Notes under the pieces: model-generated | Database searches by the model: none | What the model was told of the DNA's origin: nothing | Seen by the model: only the letters and a program-made list of their open reading frames with translations | Part shown: piece by piece, positions 51,152 to 58,646 of the stretch | How the letters are laid out: each line of letters opens with the position of its first letter | Numbering within the stretch: position 1 is the stretch's first letter | Assembly (NCBI RefSeq): GCF_022919135.1 | Contig: NZ_CP095049.1 | Location: 2,980,501-3,044,500, forward strand | Direction of reading: 5' to 3' | DNA from: Hymenobacter cellulosivorans | GTDB lineage: Bacteria; Bacteroidota; Bacteroidia; Cytophagales; Hymenobacteraceae | Length of the DNA stretch: 64,000 bases | Translations under genes and position numbers: made by a program

Positions 51152-51586
51152 CTAGGCGTTGGTCGTCGTGTTGAGCGTTACCTCGATGTTGCCTTTGGTA
51201 GCGCGCGAGTAGGGGCAAATGCCGTGAGCGGCTTCAACGAGCTGCTCAGCCTGGGCCTGCTCTACGCCGGGAATGTTCACGTGCAGGTCGGCCGAAATGC
51301 CGTAACCGCCGTCTTCGGCCTTGCCAAAACCAATGAAAGCTTCCACGGTCACGCCTTCCAGCTTCACTTTGGCCTGGCGGGCAGCCACGCCCAGCGCGCC
51401 TTCGAAGCAGGCTGCGTAGCCAGCAGCAAACAGCTGCTCGGGGTTGGTAGCACCCGCTTTGCCAGGGCCACCCATTTCCTTAGGCGTGCTCAGGTCGATG
51501 TCCAGCACGTTGTTGTCGGTGGTTACGTGACCGTCGCGGCCCCCTTTGGCTTTGGCTTGAGCAGTGAAGATTTTTTCGATTTTCAT
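51152..51586 (-). CDS. ohr: Organic hydroperoxide resistance protein (Ohr/OsmC)
   Basis: A 144-residue thiol peroxidase starting MKIEKIFTAQAKAKGGRDGH. Peroxidatic Cys in AAGYAACFEGALG, resolving Cys in HGICPYSRATKGN. It shares family residues (KAGATNPEQLFAAGYAA) with the copy at 40432 but differs in the N-terminus and tail. Its gene starts 44 bp after the OhrR stop, the standard OhrR-Ohr pair, so expression should be released by organic peroxides. Confidence 0.96.
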   Translation of the reverse strand: MKIEKIFTAQAKAKGGRDGHVTTDNNVLDIDLSTPKEMGGPGKAGATNPEQLFAAGYAACFEGALGVAARQAKVKLEGVTVEAFIGFGKAEDGGYGISADLHVNIPGVEQAQAEQLVEAAHGICPYSRATKGNIEVTLNTTTNA

Positions 51587-51630
51587 CGGTGTAAAGAAAA
51601 GAGTGAGTTGGGTAGAAAAAGCCGGCGGTT

Positions 51631-52083
51631 TTAGGAAAGCCGGGTTAAAAGCGTGTTGAGTTGGGCCCGCAAGGCTTCAAATTCGGGTGGGGTCATGCCC
51701 ATGTGCTGAAACAGCTGCTCGGGAATGCGGCAGGCTGGCTCGCGCAGCGCCCGGCCGGCCGGCAGCAATGCAATCAGCACCGAGCGTTCGTCGCGCGGGT
51801 CGCGGCGGCGGCTAAGCCACTGTTTCTGCTCCATGCGCTTAAGCAGGGGCGTGAGCGTGCCTGAGTCGAGGAGGAGCTTCTCGCCGAGCTCCTTCACCGT
51901 TCGTTCGTCGTGCTCCCACAGCAGCAGAAACACCAGGTACTGCGGGTACGTCAGGTCGAGGGCCTGCAAGTAGGGCTGGTAAGCCTTGGTCAGCATCCGC
52001 GACACGGCGTAGAGCGGAAAGCACAGCTGGTTGTCAAGCTGTAGCAGGGCATCGGCGGAGGAGGAAGTGCTGGCGTCGCTCAT
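51631..52083 (-). CDS. ohrR: MarR-family regulator OhrR
   Basis: A 150-residue winged-helix repressor from the ATG at 52083 (MSDASTSSSADALLQLDNQL); a TTG four codons upstream is possible. The reactive Cys lies in LDNQLCFPLYAVSRMLTKAY, the OhrR signature (Cys near residue 15-25 before F-x-L-Y). The DNA-binding helix is TVKELGEKLLLDSGTLTPLL and the wing RRRDPRDERSVLIALLPAG. Oxidation of the Cys by organic peroxides would release it. The palindrome at 52121-52140 lies 38 bp upstream of the start. Confidence 0.93.
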   Translation of the reverse strand: MSDASTSSSADALLQLDNQLCFPLYAVSRMLTKAYQPYLQALDLTYPQYLVFLLLWEHDERTVKELGEKLLLDSGTLTPLLKRMEQKQWLSRRRDPRDERSVLIALLPAGRALREPACRIPEQLFQHMGMTPPEFEALRAQLNTLLTRLS

Positions 52084-52120
52084 TGGGTTGTGCAAGTATA
52101 ACGGGTTAAGTTGTGCAATG

Positions 52121-52140
52121 TTTAATTGTGTGCAATTAAA
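52121..52140. promoter_or_regulatory. OhrR-type operator
   Basis: TTTAATTGTGTGCAATTAAA, two perfect 8-bp arms around TGTG. It resembles the AATTG/CAATT inverted repeats known for Bacillus-type OhrR boxes. Placed 38 bp before the ohrR ATG, in the expected promoter zone, so autoregulation is likely. Confidence 0.7.
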
Positions 52141-52178
52141 TTTAGTTCATTCATCTAACCACTTCACCCTGAGTAATA

Positions 52179-52215
52179 AAAAAAATGCCGGCCCCACGAG
52201 AGCGGAGCCGGCATT
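52179..52215 (-). terminator. Rho-independent terminator of rhodanese gene
   Basis: AATGCCGGC pairs with GCCGGCATT over a 14-nt loop; the A8 run on the + side gives U8 to the - strand transcript of the rhodanese gene ending at 52237. Confidence 0.8.
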
Positions 52216-52236
52216 GGCAAAGGAGTGTGGCTACAA

Positions 52237-52536
52237 CTACTGGGCCTTGTAGGCGCTGTAGCCGCCGAGCAGGTTACGCACGTTGCTAAAACCATGCTGG
52301 GTGAGCAGGGCCTTGGCCGAAGCCGAGCGGCCGCCACCCTTGCAGTGCACAATGATTTCGGCGTCTTTGTGGTCTTCCAGGTCGGCAATTTTATCGGGTA
52401 GAGTGCCAAGCGGAATGTTCTGGCTGCCTTCGATGTGGCCTTCCTCATTTTCCCAGGTTTCGCGCACGTCCAGGATAATGGGAGTTTCGCCGGCGGCCTG
52501 CCGCTGCTTCAGCTCTTCGGGGGTGATGTCGTTCAT
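52237..52536 (-). CDS. Rhodanese-like domain protein
   Basis: A 99-residue single-domain rhodanese from the ATG at 52536 (MNDITPEELKQRQAAGETPI). It contains LDVRETWENEEGHIEGSQNI and the active loop VHCKGGGRSASAKALL with catalytic Cys, and ends GGYSAYKAQ. It transfers sulfane sulfur or acts in thiol/persulfide balance. Full length for GlpE-type single domains. It is divergently placed neither to ohrR nor in its operon; both are on the - strand with a terminator between. A partial palindrome (CCAATTC/GAATTGG) lies at 52585-52605 upstream. Confidence 0.93.
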   Translation of the reverse strand: MNDITPEELKQRQAAGETPIILDVRETWENEEGHIEGSQNIPLGTLPDKIADLEDHKDAEIIVHCKGGGRSASAKALLTQHGFSNVRNLLGGYSAYKAQ

Positions 52537-52584
52537 AAAAAGAAAAGTGGATAAGGAACAAAAGGCAACTAGCGGCAACAATAG

Positions 52585-52605
52585 CCAATTCAGCTGAAGA
52601 ATTGG
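52585..52605. promoter_or_regulatory. Weak palindrome before rhodanese gene
   Basis: CCAATTC-7 nt-GAATTGG, 49 bp before the rhodanese start. The inner AATTCAGCTGAA is shared with the site before ohr at 40370-40381. Possibly an OhrR-related site; weak. Confidence 0.25.
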
Positions 52606-52617
52606 TGAATTGTGCCC

Positions 52618-54516
52618 TTAGCGGGCCAGCACCAGGCGTTTATTCACCAGCAGGCCGCTAGGTAGCGTAAGCTGCACTACGTAAATACCGCCGGCCAGGT
52701 GCTCCAGATTTAACTCTTCCTGTCCCAGCTGGCCCACGGGCTGGGTCCAGACGGTGCGGCCCATGGCGTCGAGCACGGCGGCCTGCTTGTAAGTGCCCTG
52801 CACCCGCACCAGGCCAGTGCTGGGGTTAGGATAAAGCGAGTACGTGGCAGCCGTTTGGGCATCCGCAGTGGCGGTTACGGCCACGTTGTTGGTCATTACC
52901 GGACGCATCATCACGGCCCCGGCCGGGGCCCCGCCTACGGTGGAAAAGTCGAAAGCGGCGTTTTCCCACACGCCAAACGTGCTTTTCAGGAAGTACCCAT
53001 CCGGCGGGGCGTTGTTCAAATCCAGGCCGAAGGGCACCACCGAGTTGCCGTACTGCCCGTGGCCGTAGCCCACGTAGAACGTGCCGGAAACTGACACTGG
53101 CGTAGCAAAGTTGACTTCGATAAACTTCTGGCCAGCCGGCAGCACGGCCGGAATAGTAAAGCTCTGCGTGGCTTTGGGCTGGGCGGCGGGCTTGCCATTC
53201 AGGTCGTCCCACACATTGACGGTGATAGTGCGGCCGGCGGCGGCGGGCAGAATCGGGTAGAGGCGCAGGCTGCGGACCTGGTCGGGCTTGTTCAGGTCGT
53301 AGCGGTGGGCCCGGTAACGGATGCCGGTGGTCGAAAACCGCTCGATGCTGAGCGTGGCCTCCGGCGTGCCATCGTCGTAGGCGTAGTAATTGCGCAGCTC
53401 AGTGAGGCGCGAAATCGTGTCGTTGCGCACGGTCAGCGTGTTGGCCGCCTCCCCGGTGAGCAGGTAAATGGAGTGGCGCAGCACCTTTTCCTCCGGCGTC
53501 AGCGGAATAGCAAGAGGCCGGGCATCTACAACTACCGGCGTCTGGCGGCTGCCAGGGTCCAGGGACTTGCCCGTTTTGGTGGTGGTAGCTACCGGGCCGC
53601 CGGGCAATACCTGCAGCGTGCCGAGCCAGTCGACGGGCGTACTGGCCGGCCCGGGCCCGAGGTTGTTGACGGTCGTGCTGATAACGTCGTTCAGCTCGTT
53701 GGCGGGGGCGGGGCTGGCGTTGTATTGCCACACCGGCATGGCGGTGTAGCGCTTGAGCAGGCTGCCTAAGGGCTTACTGGTGGCAATGTCGCGGTTGGTA
53801 GAGTCGGTGGCGGAGCGGTTACGGTCTAGCCGCACGTAGTCGATGCTCCAGGCGTCGTCATTGTCCACGTTCGACTGGTTGCCGGAGGTGTGAAACCGGA
53901 AGCGGAAGTTGGCGTGCAGAAAGCGCGGGTCGGTAACGGGAAACAGCAGCTGGCGAAAGCCCGTGCGCTGGCCCTGGCTGCGCTGGGTCCAGATGAGCCG
54001 CCAATCATTGGGGCCACCGTTGCCGAGAAATTCCAGCTGGATAAACACCGGCCGCGAGCTACTGGCCGTAGTGGGCGCCGACACAATGTTGCCCGCCTGC
54101 CAGAAAAAGCTCAGGTAGGCGTTGCTGGCTGCCGTCAGTCCGCTCAGGTCGATTGGCAGGGACGTCAGCGTGTCAGTGTCGCTAAAGAAGCTGCCCCGGG
54201 GCAAGCCTTTGGCGTTGAGCCCATCAAACGTAGCGGCTCCGCGGGAAGGGGGAGCTAGGATGAAGCGGTTGTTAATTAGCACGCCCCCGCCCGCTTCCCA
54301 GCGCTGCGGGCTGGGCGCGCCTTCGGGCTGTGTGGAAAAGTCGTCGAAGAAAGGCAGACTGAGCGCGGCGGGCCGGGCAGTAGCAGCGGCCTTGGTCGGG
54401 GCGGCAGCCCGGCTAGGGTCGCTGGGCAGCGCGCCAGGCACCTGGGCCTGGGCCGCGAGGGGCAGCAGGACGGCGCCGAATAGCAGGGACGATAAAAGAC
54501 GTAAGGAACGGGTCAT
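52618..54516 (-). CDS. T9SS type A sorting domain-containing secreted protein
   Basis: A 632-residue exported protein. Signal peptide MTRSLRLLSSLLFGAVLLPL ending AAQA. The mature part has a concanavalin/MAM-like beta-sandwich at about residues 45-240 (SLPFFDDFSTQPEGAPSPQR, WEAGGGVLINNRFILAPP, NDWRLIWTQRSQGQRTGFRQ, DDAWSIDYVRLDRN). A second beta-rich region (360-540) holds IRYRAHRYDLNKPDQVRSLR and GTFYVGYGHGQYGN. It ends with a T9SS domain (YSLYPNPSTGLVRVQG to NKRLVLAR). No enzyme motif. A cell-surface or secreted protein of unknown role, 164 bp downstream of the PASTA gene. Confidence 0.85.
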   Translation of the reverse strand: MTRSLRLLSSLLFGAVLLPLAAQAQVPGALPSDPSRAAAPTKAAATARPAALSLPFFDDFSTQPEGAPSPQRWEAGGGVLINNRFILAPPSRGAATFDGLNAKGLPRGSFFSDTDTLTSLPIDLSGLTAASNAYLSFFWQAGNIVSAPTTASSSRPVFIQLEFLGNGGPNDWRLIWTQRSQGQRTGFRQLLFPVTDPRFLHANFRFRFHTSGNQSNVDNDDAWSIDYVRLDRNRSATDSTNRDIATSKPLGSLLKRYTAMPVWQYNASPAPANELNDVISTTVNNLGPGPASTPVDWLGTLQVLPGGPVATTTKTGKSLDPGSRQTPVVVDARPLAIPLTPEEKVLRHSIYLLTGEAANTLTVRNDTISRLTELRNYYAYDDGTPEATLSIERFSTTGIRYRAHRYDLNKPDQVRSLRLYPILPAAAGRTITVNVWDDLNGKPAAQPKATQSFTIPAVLPAGQKFIEVNFATPVSVSGTFYVGYGHGQYGNSVVPFGLDLNNAPPDGYFLKSTFGVWENAAFDFSTVGGAPAGAVMMRPVMTNNVAVTATADAQTAATYSLYPNPSTGLVRVQGTYKQAAVLDAMGRTVWTQPVGQLGQEELNLEHLAGGIYVVQLTLPSGLLVNKRLVLAR

Positions 54517-54619
54517 ACGGGCAAGTTACAGAAGCCAAACGAGGGCAGCCGCCCGAATATTTCAAGCGGCTGGAGCCCAGCTCTCTCAGTGGACCGGGCG
54601 GCCTTCTGAGCCTACAAGC

Positions 54620-54654
54620 AAAAGCCCTTTCCGGTTGTTCCGGAAAGGGCTTTT
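54620..54654 (-). terminator. Rho-independent terminator of PASTA gene
   Basis: 15-bp perfect stem (54620-54634 with 54640-54654), loop TTGTT, with A/T runs on both ends. It carries the AAAGCCCTTTCC stem sequence also seen in copies A and B, without their flanks. 27 bp after the stop at 54681. Confidence 0.85.
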
Positions 54655-54680
54655 CTACTGGTTTTATTTGTAGCCGGCGC

Positions 54681-55466
54681 TTACTGCACCGTTTTGAGCG
54701 GAGCGTCACCGGCAATCCATAGGTCCACGAGCTGGCCCATGCGGATGGTCGCGCCGGGCGAAGGCACGGGGCGTTGCTTTACCACGGTGCCTTCGGTCTG
54801 GCCTTCCTCAACGGGCTGATAGAAAATTTCCCCCACCTGCAGGCCTTGGCCTACGAGCAAGGTAGCGGCCTCATCCTGGGGCATATTCACCACGTTCGGT
54901 ACCGGAAATTCCTGGTTGCCCTGTCCGTCGCCGACTACCAGATCCACGCTGGTGCCTTTGGCAATAGGGTCGCCGGGGGCAATTTCCTTCCCGTTTACCA
55001 TCTGCTTGAGTACCGCATTCTGGGCCAGGTCCGGCACCTTGATGATTTTGCCCACCATCAGGCCGTAGCTGCTCAAAATCATCTGGGCGTTCTTCTGGGA
55101 GCCGTCCACCAGCTTGGGCATCTTAATCACCGGTGGGTTTTTCATGCTCACCGAGATGTAGATTTTACGGTCCTCTTTTACCCGCTCGCCGGGGGCCGGG
55201 TCCTGGGTCAGCACGGTGAAAGGCGCGATGGTCGGGTTGTAGCTGCTGTCGTCGACGAAGTAACGCAGGTTCCGCTCGTCGAGGTAGTCTTCCAGGGCTT
55301 CCTGCTTCATGCCCGTAATCTTGGGCACCACGATGGTTTCGCCGTGGTTGGTGGTAATGGGCAGATACACGAAAAAGAAGCCGAACAACAGCAACGCCCC
55401 CGCAGCCCCAATCACCAACAGGTGCTTGACGACATCAATGGGCGTATCCGATTTTAGAAATGACAT
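54681..55466 (-). CDS. PASTA domain-containing protein
   Basis: A 261-residue single-pass protein. Short cytoplasmic N-term, then TM at about residues 17-34 (AAGALLLFGFFFVYLPITTN). Three PASTA domains follow: GETIVVPKITGMKQEALEDY, VIKMPKLVDGSQKNAQMILS and FPVPNVVNMPQDEAATLLVG, each about 65-70 residues. PASTA repeats bind peptidoglycan or its precursors. There is no kinase domain. It is encoded 86 bp downstream of the Ddl gene on the same strand, an arrangement known in Bacteroidota, so a cell-wall role is likely. Confidence 0.93.
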   Translation of the reverse strand: MSFLKSDTPIDVVKHLLVIGAAGALLLFGFFFVYLPITTNHGETIVVPKITGMKQEALEDYLDERNLRYFVDDSSYNPTIAPFTVLTQDPAPGERVKEDRKIYISVSMKNPPVIKMPKLVDGSQKNAQMILSSYGLMVGKIIKVPDLAQNAVLKQMVNGKEIAPGDPIAKGTSVDLVVGDGQGNQEFPVPNVVNMPQDEAATLLVGQGLQVGEIFYQPVEEGQTEGTVVKQRPVPSPGATIRMGQLVDLWIAGDAPLKTVQ

Positions 55467-55490
55467 TGGGGTAGGTAAGAACTTAGAGGG

Positions 55491-55569
55491 TAGAACTCAG
55501 AGCTTAGACTGCGAAAGTCGGCTCAACGGCAGGAATGAGGTATGCAATATATCTAAGCTCTGAGTTCTA
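55491..55569. repeat. Inverted repeat at the ddl 3' end
   Basis: Two 18-bp perfect arms: TAGAACTCAGAGCTTAGA at 55491-55508 and its complement at 55552-55569. The right arm overlaps the ddl stop, so the final codons GAA-CTC-AGA-GCT-TAG (E-L-R-A-stop) are repeat sequence. Flanks repeat the same GAACTTAGAG wording, typical of short interspersed repeats. Confidence 0.65.
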
Positions 55570-58312
55570 CGTTCTCAGCTCTCTTTTTCCCAAATTCCAG
55601 AATCCGGTCGATGAAGTCGTAGGGCGTATAGCCGTTCAGGGCCGTTTGGTGGAAGATGCAGGTGGCGGGCGTCATGCCGGGCAGGGAGTTTACCTCAATG
55701 ATGATAACCTCCACGGCCCCCGTCTCGCGCACCCGCACGAAGGCGTCGATGCGGGCGTAACCCTGAATGTTGAGCACCTCGGCCACGCGCTTGAGTTCGG
55801 CCTTCACTTCCTCCGAAATGCGCTGCCGCTCCTGCACCTCGGGGGCATAGCGGGCCGGAGTAATGTTCTGGCCTTCGCCGGCCAGGAATTTCTCCTCCAA
55901 ACTCAACACTTCGCCGGTAGCCAGGGCCTCGGAGGCTTCAAATACCTCGATTTCCAGCTGTCCGTTTTCTTTCCAGTGGGTGAGCAGGCCGCCGGTTACT
56001 TCCAGAAAATGCTTGGCCCCGTCGCGGCTAATGAGGGTTTCGACCAGAAAGGCATCCTTCTGCGGGAATTCTTCCTTGAAACCCAGGTTCAAGACCGTGG
56101 CGGGGGCGGGCATGAGGTCTTCCTGGTCGCGGAAGATGAGCTGGCAGAAGGCTTCGAGCTCCGCGCGGTTCTTGATTTTCTTCACGGCCGAGGAGCAGCC
56201 GTCGTCGGCGGGCTTGGCAATGAAGGGGTAAGCAAACTGCGTTTCCAGGCTGCGGTAGAAGCTTTCGGCGTCGGCTTCCCACTCCAGGCGGGCGGCCATG
56301 CGGTGTTCGGCTACGCGCAAACCGGCCTCGCGCAGGCGGCGGTTCGTCTCAAACTTGTTGATGGTGATGCTGCTGCTTTCCACCCCCGAGCCGTTGTAGG
56401 GCAGCCCGAACTGCTCCAGCTGCTTCTGCAAAGCGCCATCCTCGCCGGGGCGGCCGTGCAGGGCAATGAACACCTCATCGGCCTCCTGGGCCAGCTCCTC
56501 GAAGGAAAGGCGGCGGGGTTGGGCCGTAGCCTGGCCGGCGTAGGTGCTGGTAATGGCGCTGGCCTCCTGCCGAATCCGCTCCAGCACGGGGTGCAGGCTG
56601 TGGCCGGCCTCGGCGTACTCGATTTTCTCCCGGATGTCGTCGGCGTTGTCCTTGAGCATCACATTGATGGGCAGTACGTAGAGGCGGAATTCCTGGCTGT
56701 TGCCGGTCAGGAATACGGGCACCGGCTCGTACTTGACGCTGGAGCTGAGCTTCTCGTAGATGTTGCGGCCACTTTCCACCGAAATGTGGCGCTCTGAGGA
56801 GTACCCGCCCATGATAACGGCCACCTTGGTGCGCTGCTTTTCCTCGTGCTGGCGCGACGCGACGGCCTCATCCAACTGCTTAAGCAGACTGCCCAGGTGC
56901 ACCGGCTTCATGCCGGCCCGGCGCCGGGCGGCTAGCGAAGTGCGAATCAAATAGGTGAGGAACTGCGAGGGGTTCAGGCCGATTTCGGCGGCCTGGTGGA
57001 AAAAGAATGACGCCGGCAGCATGCCCGAAGTCGTGTTCGGGTCGTTGAGGAAGAGCTGGTTGTCCTTGCCCAGGAACCCGTCGATACGGGCGTAAACCTG
57101 GAAGCCGAAAGTGCGGAACATTTCCTCGCAAGCCTCCCGGATGCGCTGAATTTCGGCTTCGGGCAAGTCAATCGGGGTGATTTTGCGCGACAGGCCCGGC
57201 AGGTACTTCGAGCGGTAGTCGAACATTTCCTCGCCCTTCACAATCTCGGTCGGGGGCAGCGCCAGCGGGTTGCCGTTGGGGTCTTCCACTACGATGCAGC
57301 TAAACTCGCGCCCCGCCACGAACGACTCTACCAAGACCTGCGCCTCGCCGTCCACATTGGTCAGCAGCACCGATTCGGCCGTTTGCAGTTGCTCGTTGAG
57401 CGTGTTGAGCAGCGTTTCGGGGTGGTAGATAGTTGTTAGTTGTTGGTTGTCTGTTGTTCGGTCGTGCTGATTGTCGTTTTCACTACCAACGGACAACTGA
57501 TAACTAACAACTACGGGCAGACCGATACCGTCGCGGATGTCGACCAAGTGCTGAACCCAGGCAATCTTATCCTGCTCGCCCAGGCGGTTCCACTCCTCGC
57601 GGGTCACGGTTTTGCGGAACAGGCTGCGCTCCACGGCGCGGGCAAACTGCTCGGCGTTGGCTTCCCGCAGAATAGAAATACCGATGCTGGAGCCCTGGCG
57701 GGGCGCTTTGAACACCAGCGGCAAGCCCAGCTCGCGCACCAGGTAGTCGAGGATGGCGCCTTGGTTAGCTGCGGTGTCCCATTCCTCGCTCGTCAGCACG
57801 CGGTAGTCGGGCGTGGGGCGGTTCAGGGCCTTGAGCAGCTTTTTCTGAGCAATCTTATCGATGCCGAAGGCTGAGGGCAGCACGCCCGAGCCGGAGTAGG
57901 GGATGCCGTACCATTCGAGCAAACCCTGAATGGCGCCATCCTCGCCGCCGGGGCCGTGCAAGGCCAGGAAGGCGAAGTCCATCAATTCGCGCAGCTCGTG
58001 GGGCAGCACCCGCCGGCCTACTTCGCTGATAATCTTATCCTGCTCCTCGGTGCTTAGCTCGCCCAGGCTTTCCAAATACACCTGGAGCTTATGCTGGGAG
58101 TCGGGCAGGGCCGATACGGGCGGGTAAAAGTCGCGAATGGTACCCTTGTAGATGTAGTGCCAGTCGAGCAGAATGAAGTTGCCGCGGCTGTCCACAAAGA
58201 TGGGAACGGCCTGGAACAAAGCCTTGTCCAGGTTATCATATACCGTGCGGCCGCCCGCAAATGAAATTTCCCGCTCACGCGACGGGCCGCCGAAGAAGAT
58301 GCCTATTTTCAT
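55553..58312 (-). CDS. Tandem (fused) D-alanine-D-alanine ligase-like protein
   Basis: A 919-residue protein made of two ATP-grasp Ddl halves, from the ATG at 58312 (MKIGIFFGGPSREREISFAG). Half 1 (~1-490) has LALHGPGGEDGAIQGLLE, APRQGSSIGISIL and NDPNTTSGMLP. Half 2 (from ~496, KVAVIMGGYSSERHISVESG) has IALHGRPGEDGALQKQLE, the altered KPADDGCSSAV loop and an intact EVNSLPGMTPAT metal motif. Half 1 has D for E in the metal motif and half 2 lacks the usual G-S-S-x-G, so the halves may be catalytically unequal. Residues ~267-294 come from an inserted DNA repeat, and the last residues from another. It should join two D-Ala for peptidoglycan (inference). Typical Ddl has ~300-370 residues. Confidence 0.85.
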   Translation of the reverse strand: MKIGIFFGGPSREREISFAGGRTVYDNLDKALFQAVPIFVDSRGNFILLDWHYIYKGTIRDFYPPVSALPDSQHKLQVYLESLGELSTEEQDKIISEVGRRVLPHELRELMDFAFLALHGPGGEDGAIQGLLEWYGIPYSGSGVLPSAFGIDKIAQKKLLKALNRPTPDYRVLTSEEWDTAANQGAILDYLVRELGLPLVFKAPRQGSSIGISILREANAEQFARAVERSLFRKTVTREEWNRLGEQDKIAWVQHLVDIRDGIGLPVVVSYQLSVGSENDNQHDRTTDNQQLTTIYHPETLLNTLNEQLQTAESVLLTNVDGEAQVLVESFVAGREFSCIVVEDPNGNPLALPPTEIVKGEEMFDYRSKYLPGLSRKITPIDLPEAEIQRIREACEEMFRTFGFQVYARIDGFLGKDNQLFLNDPNTTSGMLPASFFFHQAAEIGLNPSQFLTYLIRTSLAARRRAGMKPVHLGSLLKQLDEAVASRQHEEKQRTKVAVIMGGYSSERHISVESGRNIYEKLSSSVKYEPVPVFLTGNSQEFRLYVLPINVMLKDNADDIREKIEYAEAGHSLHPVLERIRQEASAITSTYAGQATAQPRRLSFEELAQEADEVFIALHGRPGEDGALQKQLEQFGLPYNGSGVESSSITINKFETNRRLREAGLRVAEHRMAARLEWEADAESFYRSLETQFAYPFIAKPADDGCSSAVKKIKNRAELEAFCQLIFRDQEDLMPAPATVLNLGFKEEFPQKDAFLVETLISRDGAKHFLEVTGGLLTHWKENGQLEIEVFEASEALATGEVLSLEEKFLAGEGQNITPARYAPEVQERQRISEEVKAELKRVAEVLNIQGYARIDAFVRVRETGAVEVIIIEVNSLPGMTPATCIFHQTALNGYTPYDFIDRILEFGKKRAENVELRA
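57431..57512. repeat. Interspersed repeat inserted in frame inside ddl
   Basis: Arms AGTTGTTAGTTGTTGGTTGT (57431-57450) and ACAACTGATAACTAACAACT (57493-57512) form an imperfect inverted repeat of 82 bp. Translated on the - strand it gives SYQLSVGSENDNQHDRTTDN then QQLTT, low-complexity polar residues between IGLPVVV and YHPETLL. 31 nt match the repeat at 311-341. Confidence 0.7.
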
Positions 58313-58377
58313 ACGTAGGGCAAAGGTACGAGTGATTGGGGATTGGCGACGCGCCGGGAGCACGCCGTGCCGACTAG

Positions 58378-58460
58378 TAGCGCGAACTTCGTAGCGCAGG
58401 CCTTTGTGGCGTGCTACAACCATTCGTCGTGCTGGGGCGCAGACTGCAAAGTTCGCGCTA
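58378..58460. repeat. Intergenic inverted-end element
   Basis: Begins TAGCGCGAACTT and ends AAGTTCGCGCTA. The ~25-nt arms (58378-58402 and 58436-58460) are imperfect inverted copies; the centre shows no frame. Non-coding, between the ddl and pgk promoters. Confidence 0.5.
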
Positions 58461-58490
58461 TTCTTCGCCCCTGGTTTTTAAAGGCGTGTT

Positions 58491-58565
58491 CGAAGCCGTT
58501 TTGACAGGCCGAAACGGCTTCGGGCAGCTACCCAAACCAGTTTCGGCAGGTTAAAACTGGTTTGG
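58491..58565. repeat. Two tandem hairpins with equal loop sizes
   Basis: Hairpin 1: 58491-58501 with 58512-58522, 11 bp, loop TGACAGGCCG. Hairpin 2: 58532-58543 with 58554-58565, 12 bp, loop CGGCAGGTTA. Stems are unrelated, but both loops are 10 nt with CAGG at positions 4-7 and both stems end in TTT/AAA. They lie 82-156 bp before pgk. No T run follows, so they are unlikely to be terminators. Confidence 0.55.
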
Positions 58566-58646
58566 CAAACCGGCGTACGTGCTACCAATTGCCGTCCCTG
58601 CTTACATTCGCTCCGTAGTAAGACCTCTTCCAACCTATTCTTTTCC

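Noticed and set aside
55535..56797. 420-codon + strand frame opposite ddl
   Set aside because: Antisense shadow with no family features; starts at the repeat and covers the ddl second half.
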